Positions 1 to 5,426 of a DNA stretch of 7,644 bases are shown one piece after another. Each line of letters opens with the position of its first letter. The stretch's first letter is position 1. Both the position numbers and the translations under genes were made by a program. This DNA is from Bacillota bacterium (GTDB lineage Bacteria; Bacillota; Clostridia; Christensenellales; CAG-138): assembly GCA_023416895.1 (NCBI GenBank), contig JAEZGQ010000120.1, positions 1 through 7,644 of the forward strand, read 5' to 3'. The notes below the pieces were generated by a model. It was not told where the DNA came from, ran no database searches, and saw nothing but the letters and a program-made list of their open reading frames with translations.

Positions 1-38
1 GCCAGAAAAGCGGTTAAAAAACGTTTCAAACCTTTCAT
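1..38 (-). CDS. Start of a possible secreted or membrane protein (partial, runs off left edge)
   Basis: Read leftward from an ATG at 38-36, the sequence gives MKGLKRFLTAFLA before the edge: a short basic stretch followed by a hydrophobic run, which is how a signal peptide or membrane anchor begins. An in-frame TTG three codons in (29-27) has a better placed AAAGGA ribosome-binding-like sequence, so the true start is uncertain. A possible leftward promoter lies at 121-150. Only about 12 codons are visible, so no function can be assigned and the gene itself is tentative. Confidence 0.35.
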   Translation of the reverse strand, partial: MKGLKRFLTAFL

Positions 39-120
39 CCTTTCAACCGGTGGTATCGGCACGCGGGCAAAAAAAGAGCCCATCGGCCAAATTCAGGGAT
101 TTTGCGGTCAAATTTAGTTC

Positions 121-150
121 AGTATAACAAAAAAAGGGGCGCTTTGTACA
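121..150 (-). promoter_or_regulatory. Possible leftward promoter for the gene at the left edge
   Basis: On the minus strand TGTACA (150-145) and TATACT (126-121) are separated by 18 bases, an acceptable sigma-A type arrangement with four or more matches in each hexamer. It would start transcription near 114 and give a leader of roughly 75 nt before the ATG at 38. The sequence match is moderate and the downstream gene is itself uncertain. Confidence 0.35.
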
Positions 151-191
151 GCCTTCGGCTCAACATTGCCTATAAACTTCACAATTCTACG

Positions 192-220
192 TTATCACAA
201 TACACCTGCTATGGTATAAT
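192..220 (+). promoter_or_regulatory. Promoter P1, upstream copy of the repeated extended -10 element
   Basis: TTATCA (192-197), a 17-base spacer and a perfect TATAAT (215-220) preceded by TGG make a good vegetative (sigma-A) extended -10 promoter pointing toward the response regulator. It is the first of three related elements and the only one with a well-spaced -35. Transcripts from here would pass through the other two copies and the hairpin at 338-373. Confidence 0.6.
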
Positions 221-293
221 ATCCATAAGTGGCCATTCTACTTTGAGGTTATGTGGGGGCGGTTTTCAACCTTCGCAAACGCACATGCGTGGA

Positions 294-326
294 TTGTACC
301 ATATCCGCTATGCTTCATGGTATAAT
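294..326 (+). promoter_or_regulatory. Promoter P2, second copy of the extended -10 element
   Basis: The same ATGGTATAAT block occurs at 317-326. TATAAT is perfect, with the extended -10 TGG, but the only -35-like sequence, TTGTAC at 294-299, sits 21 bases away, so activity would rest on the extended -10. Flanks resemble copy three: both have a CATATGGCTTC-like stretch just before the -10 and TTCGTAA or GCCGTAA just after it. Confidence 0.5.
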
Positions 327-337
327 GTTCGTAACGG

Positions 338-373
338 CTTGCTTCTTATGCGTGTATGAACGTATCGAGCAAG
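338..373 (+). other. Two-part hairpin just downstream of P2
   Basis: CTTGCT (338-343) pairs with AGCAAG (368-373), and inside it ATGCGT (348-353) pairs with ACGTAT (360-365) with one G-U pair, around a 6-base loop. The two 6-bp stems are split by a small internal loop. It begins a few bases after the expected P2 start point, so it would form at the 5' end of P2 transcripts and inside P1 transcripts. A short T run (389-393) follows but is about 15 bases away, so it is not a standard terminator. Confidence 0.4.
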
Positions 374-420
374 ATGCACATGCGTGAATTTTTGAAAGCT
401 TAAGGGACAAACGTGCTATC

Positions 421-451
421 TTGGTGTACATATGGCTTCCTATGGTATAAT
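421..451 (+). promoter_or_regulatory. Promoter P3, operon-proximal copy of the extended -10 element
   Basis: ATGGTATAAT recurs at 442-451 with a perfect TATAAT at 446-451. The nearest -35-like hexamer, TTGGTG at 421-426, is 19 bases away, longer than ideal. A start near 458 leaves about 130 nt of leader before the response regulator ATG. This is the closest candidate promoter for the five-gene operon. Confidence 0.55.
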
Positions 452-576
452 AGCCGTAAGCATACTACATTGGTTAGTGCGCGCGGTTGTTGGTTTGATG
501 TGCTTGCAGCTTTACACAAAGCCGCGTCACGTTTATGCTAGATACCCTGTGGTGTGCTGTAGCAATGCTTTTTGGC

Positions 577-582
577 GGGAGG
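577..582 (+). promoter_or_regulatory. Ribosome binding site that fixes the response regulator start
   Basis: GGGAGG at 577-582 lies 7 bases before the ATG at 590. It therefore selects this ATG over an in-frame TTG at 572 (which would place the site inside the gene) and an out-of-frame ATG at 585. Confidence 0.85.
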
Positions 583-589
583 AAATGAA

Positions 590-1273
590 ATGGGCAAACG
601 CATTTTGCTTGTCGATGACGAGCCGCTTATTATCAAGGGTCTGAAGTTCGCCCTCGAACAGGATGGCTATGAGACCGATTCCGCTGCCGACGGCGAAGAA
701 GCGATTGTGAAGCTAAATAAAAATGAGTACGATCTCGTGCTTTTGGATGTTATGCTTCCCAAGCTTTCGGGAATTGAGGTCTGCCAGTCGGTACGAGAAA
801 AGAGCGATGTACCTATTATAATGCTCACCGCCAAGGGCGAGGATATGGATAAAATCCTGGGTCTTGAGTATGGCGCAGACGACTATATGACAAAACCCTT
901 CAATATTCTCGAAGTCAAAGCGCGCATCAAAAGCATCCTGCGGCGCACCTCCGCTGCCAAAGACGCCCCTAAAATTGAAGTGACAGCCGGCGATTTGTAC
1001 ATCAACATCGGCAACCGCAGCGTGGTTGCGCATGGCGAAACCATCAACCTTACGGTGAAGGAGTTCGATCTACTACAGCTTTTTATGTACAACCCTGGGA
1101 AGGTGTTCAGCCGCGACGAACTTCTTGAGACCATTTGGGGTGTAGATTATATCGGTGATTTTCGTACGGTGGACGTGCATATCCGCAGGTTGCGCGAAAA
1201 GGTGGAGTCCGACCCGGCGAACCCGTCCCACATCATGACAAAATGGGGAGTTGGTTATTACTTTGCCGAATAA
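590..1273 (+). CDS. OmpR/PhoB-family two-component response regulator
   Basis: This 227-residue cytoplasmic transcription factor receives phosphate from the partner kinase encoded next and binds DNA through a winged helix. The receiver domain (about 1-119) has the full active site: acidic pair D9-D10, phospho-acceptor D53 in LLDVMLP, T80 in MLTAK and K102 in TKPF. The C-terminal winged helix-turn-helix (about 131-226) carries the usual LTVKEFDLLQLF and FRTVDVHIRRLREKVE segments and ends in the WGVGYYF hairpin. Length and all key residues are normal for the PhoB/WalR/MtrA type. The start is set by a strong GGGAGG site. It is first in a five-gene operon and overlaps the kinase gene by 23 nt. 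Three tandem promoter-like elements lie upstream, so autoregulation is possible but not shown. Order with the kinase and GerMN lipoprotein recalls MtrA, but the sequence alone cannot separate PhoP-, ResD- or MtrA-like naming. Confidence 0.95.
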   Translation: MGKRILLVDDEPLIIKGLKFALEQDGYETDSAADGEEAIVKLNKNEYDLVLLDVMLPKLSGIEVCQSVREKSDVPIIMLTAKGEDMDKILGLEYGADDYMTKPFNILEVKARIKSILRRTSAAKDAPKIEVTAGDLYINIGNRSVVAHGETINLTVKEFDLLQLFMYNPGKVFSRDELLETIWGVDYIGDFRTVDVHIRRLREKVESDPANPSHIMTKWGVGYYFAE

Positions 1274-2756
1274 GTTTTTTGGCAAATACTTCGGTTCCAT
1301 TCGTACACGAATGGTGCTGATCTATCTGTCGATCACCGTATTCGCCATGGTCGCAACAAGCATCGTGGTTTCCGCTATCATGGGCAATTTTCTGGTTTCT
1401 CAGCGCACCAAAACGCAAATCAAGGAAACCTCCCAGCTTGCCCTTGAAATTACACCCGAGCTTATGGATGGCAATGCGGAGCAGCTTTTCAGCTTTATAA
1501 CGGCGCGGGCGCAAACGATGGGCGGCCGCGTTTTGGTATTGGATACAGACGCTGTGGTGCAGGTGGATTCTGCGTCGCAGCAAAATGGTTATTGGCTTCC
1601 GTACCGCGAGGTGCGTGATGTTCTGGTGGGCGGGGCGGAAACTGCTTATGGTTTTCACCGCATATCGCGTAACTCAACGGATTTTGGTATACTCGGATTA
1701 AACGATCAGCAGGTTTGGGCGGTGTATTATACGGCGCCCATTACCAACAACGGTGTTTACATCGGCGTTGTTCTTGTTTCTGCACTCATACAGGATGTGC
1801 AAAACAGCGTTTCGGATGTAATCGGAAAAATCTCAATGGTGTTCCTTGTCGTTGCAGTGTTTACTGGCATTATCAGCTTTGCGCTGTCCGGCTGGCTCAC
1901 AAAACCCGTCATCGAGTTGACAAGCGCCATACGCCGCATGGGAACACAAGGCTATGGCGTGCGTGTGGAAGTGAAAGGCGGCGGCGAGATGGCGGAGCTG
2001 TCAAATGCCTTCAACCGCATGAGCGAGCGCATTGACGTGCACGACAAGGTGCGCGATGAATTTATCGCCAACGCTTCACATGAGCTCAAAACCCCGCTTT
2101 CTACCATGAAGTTGCTGTCAGAATCCATCCTTTATCAAGAAAATCCGGATCCGGCCATCATGAAAGAGTTTTTTCAGGATGTGAACCATGAGGTAGACAG
2201 GTTGTCCAACATCATCACGGACCTCTTACGGCTGGTGCAAGATGATGTGGAGCATCCGATTTTACGCAAGGAATCCATAAGGCTCGATACGCTCGTGCAG
2301 CATACCGCACAACGCCTTCGCCCGCTCGCCGCGAAAAAGGGGATTTTGCTCCATGTTCGCACCGAGCCCGTTACCGTACCTGTAGAACCCACCCGCATCG
2401 AACAGGTGGTGACAAATCTCGTGGAAAACGCAATCAAGTATACGGATTCGGGCAGCATCAGCGTATGCGTTTCGCAGGAGCACACAGATGCGCTGTTCAG
2501 CGTTAAGGATACGGGCATCGGCATTCCGCAGGAGGCGTTGCCGCACCTATTCGAACGCTTTTACCGTGTAGACAAAGCACGTTCGCGCGTCACGGGGGGC
2601 ACGGGGCTTGGGCTTGCGATTGCCAACAAAATCGTTACGATGCATGGCGGGTACATCGAGGTAGAAAGCAACGTGGGAAAAGGTTCGGTCTTTACGGTAC
2701 GCCTGCCGTTTGCGCCTGTGGGCAACGATGCTTCGCAGTCACGGGGGGAGAAGTAG
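1251..2756 (+). CDS. Membrane sensor histidine kinase (HAMP, HisKA, HATPase_c)
   Basis: This protein of about 501 residues is the partner kinase. Transmembrane segments lie near residues 21-44 and 194-214. Between them is an extracellular sensor of about 145 residues with a Cache/PAS-like pattern (LVLDTDAVVQVDS, then WAVYYTAPI and IGVVLVSALIQDV). A HAMP linker (about 214-266) leads directly into HisKA with H277 in SHELKTP; T281 is the usual phosphatase position. The ATPase domain has N box N393 (VENAIKY), G1 DTGIGIP (420-426), F box LFERFYR and G2 GGTGLGL (449-455). There is no cytoplasmic PAS, unlike WalK and ResE; MtrB and simple PhoR types share this layout. The start is uncertain: the TTG at 1251 abuts the GGGGAG at 1245-1250, while an in-frame TTG at 1263 is 12 bases from it. 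ATG 1311 would cut the basic segment before the first membrane helix. Only 2 nt separate it from the next gene. Confidence 0.94.
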   Translation: MVITLPNKFFGKYFGSIRTRMVLIYLSITVFAMVATSIVVSAIMGNFLVSQRTKTQIKETSQLALEITPELMDGNAEQLFSFITARAQTMGGRVLVLDTDAVVQVDSASQQNGYWLPYREVRDVLVGGAETAYGFHRISRNSTDFGILGLNDQQVWAVYYTAPITNNGVYIGVVLVSALIQDVQNSVSDVIGKISMVFLVVAVFTGIISFALSGWLTKPVIELTSAIRRMGTQGYGVRVEVKGGGEMAELSNAFNRMSERIDVHDKVRDEFIANASHELKTPLSTMKLLSESILYQENPDPAIMKEFFQDVNHEVDRLSNIITDLLRLVQDDVEHPILRKESIRLDTLVQHTAQRLRPLAAKKGILLHVRTEPVTVPVEPTRIEQVVTNLVENAIKYTDSGSISVCVSQEHTDALFSVKDTGIGIPQEALPHLFERFYRVDKARSRVTGGTGLGLAIANKIVTMHGGYIEVESNVGKGSVFTVRLPFAPVGNDASQSRGEK

Positions 2757-2758
2757 CA

Positions 2759-3808
2759 ATGAGGCAAAAGAATTTTTTAAAAATAAGGTTAATGCTTCTT
2801 CTTTTGTGCGTAAGCATGCTCGCGTGTGGCTGCGCGATTGGCGGTATTCGACAGGATTCCGTAGTTGAGGATCTGCCACAGATCGACCCGGAGGACGGCG
2901 TGACCAAAGAAATGGCAGTTACCCTTTATTACCGCCTCACCAACGAAGACTATCTGGTGGGCATTTCACGCAGCATATCTGTGCGCGCAAGCGAGCGGGT
3001 GGAAATGGCCATGATACGTACTTTGCTCGACGGTGTGCCGCTTCAGGCGCTTTCCCCCAATATTTCACCGATTTTCCCCGCAGGTACAAGCATTGTGGAA
3101 GTATCTGTTGCTGGGGATATCATGTATGTAACTCTCTCGCGGGAGTTTTTGAGCACTTCCGTATACGATGAAATTAGAGAGGCTGCCGAGCTTTCTTACC
3201 AAAATAATGCGATCAGCAAGGAAACGCTCAAAAGCATGTTGGACATTGCTTATGGCGAGTTTTTAACCACGCGCAGACTCGCTGTTTATTCCCTCGTGAA
3301 CACCATTGTGCTGTTTAACTCCAGTGTTCGCGTACAGGTGCTTGTGGATGCGGATGGCTCTGGCGCGGGAACGCGCCTGAAACTTTCGGATTTGGGCTTG
3401 AGCGCGGACGATCAGGCGGATTCCGACTTGATCGAGCCGATGAAATTCGTGGAAAGCTGTATTGTAACACCGCAAATCGTTGCTCAATGCGCGCTTGGAC
3501 ATATTGTAAACGGCGAGTATGAGCTGGCATATCCGCTTTTTTCAGAGGATGACGGTAGCGCCATACAAAAACCACAGTATGCAAACTTTGAAACAGAGAT
3601 GAAGTCGCTTGGTTCGCTCGATAGCTTTAAGCTTTACGGATCTTCCGTCGAAAACGATGAAAACTACGTCCGTATCAAGGCTGATCTTGTTTTCCGCAGT
3701 GCCGACGGAAGCGAGAAAGAGATAAAGGGGAAGGAGCTTTTGCTCAAACGCGAAGGCGATCTTTACCGGCTAGGATACGGCACGCTGCTTTCCTTATTGA
3801 AAGGTTAA
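2759..3808 (+). CDS. GerMN-domain lipoprotein with C-terminal NTF2-like region
   Basis: The 349-residue product starts with a basic and then hydrophobic signal sequence ending in LACGC. Cys23 or Cys25 would be lipidated, so the mature protein should be anchored outside the cytoplasmic membrane. Residues about 51-200 match the GerMN pattern: a first strand MAVTLYYRL, a helix ending in MIRTLLDGVP, then IFPAGTSIVEVSVAGDIMYVTLSREF, and after an insertion of about 40 residues (131-172) the final RLAVYSLVNTI with VRVQVLVD. Residues about 232-346 look like a small alpha+beta NTF2/DUF4878-type domain (AYPLFSEDDG, then VRIKADLVFRS); that part is a fold guess. The ATG has a GGGGAG site 8 bases upstream and lies 2 nt after the kinase stop. 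Following a kinase, it is placed like LpqB after MtrB in Actinobacteria, but lacks the LpqB beta-propeller. The role may be to modulate the kinase; this is inference. Confidence 0.85.
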   Translation: MRQKNFLKIRLMLLLLCVSMLACGCAIGGIRQDSVVEDLPQIDPEDGVTKEMAVTLYYRLTNEDYLVGISRSISVRASERVEMAMIRTLLDGVPLQALSPNISPIFPAGTSIVEVSVAGDIMYVTLSREFLSTSVYDEIREAAELSYQNNAISKETLKSMLDIAYGEFLTTRRLAVYSLVNTIVLFNSSVRVQVLVDADGSGAGTRLKLSDLGLSADDQADSDLIEPMKFVESCIVTPQIVAQCALGHIVNGEYELAYPLFSEDDGSAIQKPQYANFETEMKSLGSLDSFKLYGSSVENDENYVRIKADLVFRSADGSEKEIKGKELLLKREGDLYRLGYGTLLSLLKG

Positions 3809-3809
3809 A

Positions 3810-5426
3810 ATGAACGCAAAACGTTTCAAAAGCAATTGTAAAAGGCTATTTGCGCTTGTGCTCGCGACGGCGCTTCTTTCGGGCTGCACAAAGAAAAGCG
3901 AGGTTCCTGGCCAGCTTATACTTTCCGAAGGGATACCGCCCGCGCTTTCACGGGACGAAAACCGCGAATCGAGTTTTGAGGCCAAGCTTTATTTTGTGTC
4001 TGAAGACGGTAGAAACCTTTCCGCTGAAACGCGCACGGTTAATTGTGACGGGAGCATGAGCCGTGCCGAAGCTGCAATACGTGCTATGCAGGACGGCCCA
4101 GTCAGCGATGCGCTTCAGGATTCCGTTCCGCATAGCGTGCAGTTTTCGCACCTCGACCTTTCAACGGACGCTTGTAATGTATATTTTACAGGTGAATTTG
4201 AAGAAACAGATGAAATACGAGAATGGCTTACCCTGCGTGCGGCGGTTTCCGCTACCGTCTATGCTGCAGAAAACATCGGTACGGTCAACGTGTATCTCAA
4301 CGGTATGGTGCCCGGCTATCAGGGGAAGGCGCTTGGCGCACTTGCTCCTATCCAGGGTGCGCTTGATACCTATCTTTCTGATTTAAAACAGCGCTATGAA
4401 GTTTTGGCGCAGGAGCAAACCGAGGCGGGCGCGCGTGAATCAAATACTATAACGCTTTATTTTGCAAACATGGATGATACACTTTTGATTGCGCGCAACC
4501 GGAAAATTCCCTATGATCTTGCGTTGGGTAAAGCTGGCATTGTCAAGGCGCTTATAAGCGAACTTCTTCAAGGGGATATCGGTACAAAAGGTTTGGAACC
4601 GGTGCTTCCTGCCGATTTGGAGCTTGCCCAAGAGCCTTCTGTGGTCTATTTGAGCGATTTGCAAAAAGAAGCTGCATTTTCGGCTTCTTCGGAAACGGAG
4701 CCGCAGGGTTCCCCCTCTCCGGATCCGAATGTACAGGAACCTTTGGTGCAGGATAGGGACGAGCCGTGTATCATTGAACTTGTTTTAGTGCCGCCCACCA
4801 TGGAATACAACGAACAGATGATGTGTGGCGCCATCACGCTGATGTTGACAGGGTATTTGCCCAAAGTTGTTGGCGTTAAAATTTCCATTGTGGAAACCTC
4901 ACAAAGCGGAGTTGAAACATTGCGCAATCTTTCCGAAGGCGACTATTTTACACGCGAAGAATTTTCCGGTTTAATCGGCCGCAGCGTTTATCTTGCGTAT
5001 CCCGATGCGGAAGGTGCTGTACTCGATAGGGTGGAGCGCGTAGTTGCATCGGCAAGCGTATATGACCCGGATGCACGACTTGCAGAGCTGTTTAAAGGCC
5101 CTGCGGATCCGGGTGTGATGTACGCACTTTTTAGTGAGCAGAATATAAAGGATGTCTATATTGTGGGCGATCTTGCTGTGGTCAATTGGAACGCCGGCTT
5201 TACGGAAAAATTGAAAAAGCTTGCTGAAACGGAACAGATGTATACTGCTGGCGGCAGTCAGGAGGTGCTGTTTGTTTTCGGCGTTATCAACACGCTCACC
5301 GAAATTCCGGGCGTTGAACGCGTTTGGATGCTCGAGGACGGGCAAAAGCTCGGCATGGTTGAAAACCTTTACTTGGGGAACGCACTTTTGCGCAATCCCG
5401 GAATTTTGATTAACGTTACGAATTGA
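3810..5426 (+). CDS. Lipoprotein with three GerMN-like domains
   Basis: The 538-residue product has a clear lipobox LSGC with Cys26 as the lipidated residue, so it should sit on the outer face of the cytoplasmic membrane. Three GerMN-like units can be read. Unit 1 (about 57-166) runs from AKLYFVSEDG to GTVNVYLNG. Unit 2 (about 212-360) runs from ITLYFANMDD to KVVGVKISI and is split by a Ser/Pro/Glu-rich linker (about 291-317). Unit 3 (about 391-515) is the most canonical, with LAELFKGPADPG, VYIVGDLAVVNWNAGF and GVINTLTEIPGVERVWMLEDGQ. The start ATG lies 1 nt after the preceding stop, with GAAAGG 5 bases before it, so it is probably coupled. GerMN domains occur in GerM, needed for sporulation and germination in Bacillus, and in LpqB, which works with a sensor kinase. 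The operon context favours the second role here, as inference. No catalytic residues are recognised. Confidence 0.85.
   Translation: MNAKRFKSNCKRLFALVLATALLSGCTKKSEVPGQLILSEGIPPALSRDENRESSFEAKLYFVSEDGRNLSAETRTVNCDGSMSRAEAAIRAMQDGPVSDALQDSVPHSVQFSHLDLSTDACNVYFTGEFEETDEIREWLTLRAAVSATVYAAENIGTVNVYLNGMVPGYQGKALGALAPIQGALDTYLSDLKQRYEVLAQEQTEAGARESNTITLYFANMDDTLLIARNRKIPYDLALGKAGIVKALISELLQGDIGTKGLEPVLPADLELAQEPSVVYLSDLQKEAAFSASSETEPQGSPSPDPNVQEPLVQDRDEPCIIELVLVPPTMEYNEQMMCGAITLMLTGYLPKVVGVKISIVETSQSGVETLRNLSEGDYFTREEFSGLIGRSVYLAYPDAEGAVLDRVERVVASASVYDPDARLAELFKGPADPGVMYALFSEQNIKDVYIVGDLAVVNWNAGFTEKLKKLAETEQMYTAGGSQEVLFVFGVINTLTEIPGVERVWMLEDGQKLGMVENLYLGNALLRNPGILINVTN

Larger units (their letters stand above)
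281..386 (+). repeat. Direct repeat GCACATGCGTG, two copies
   Basis: An 11-base sequence GCACATGCGTG occurs at 281-291 and again at 376-386, 95 bases apart. One copy precedes each of promoter elements P2 and P3. The first copy is part of an inverted repeat, ACGCA (279-283) and TGCGT (286-290), of the sort used by dimeric regulators. With the shared -10 blocks, this suggests that the region arose by duplication of a module of about 100 bp that has since diverged. Whether any protein binds it is unknown. Confidence 0.5.
39..589. other. Long non-coding intergenic and leader region with repeated promoter-like elements
   Basis: No convincing gene is present. Short open frames at 102-359 and 432-644 lack ribosome binding sites and give composition unlike a protein. 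What is visible is three copies of an ATGGTATAAT element on the + strand, two copies of an 11-base repeat GCACATGCGTG, a hairpin at 338-373 and, on the minus strand, a weak divergent promoter. The stretch from about 458 to 589 would be a leader of about 130 nt for the operon that starts at 590. No known riboswitch or T-box core was recognised in it. Confidence 0.7.

Noticed and set aside
65..81. GGGC/GCCC hairpin around an A-rich loop as a possible terminator
   Set aside because: The stem is only four base pairs and the A/T run lies in the loop rather than after the stem on either strand.
102..359. Open frame of 85 codons in the upstream intergenic region
   Set aside because: It has no ribosome binding site, spans two promoter-like elements and the repeats, and its translation has no domain-like or membrane pattern.
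281..461. Repeats that might suggest a small CRISPR array
   Set aside because: The repeated blocks are only 10-11 bases, copies are irregularly spaced (about 95-125 bases) and each coincides with a TATAAT promoter motif; no cas genes are nearby.
432..644. Open frame of 70 codons overlapping the response regulator start
   Set aside because: It overlaps the well-supported start at 590 in another frame and contains the P3 -10 element and the regulator's ribosome binding site.
2759..5426. Calling either lipoprotein gerM, with a role in sporulation
   Set aside because: GerMN domains are shared with LpqB-type proteins, and the operon context is a two-component system. No sporulation gene or sporulation-type promoter is visible here, so the symbol would be over-assignment.
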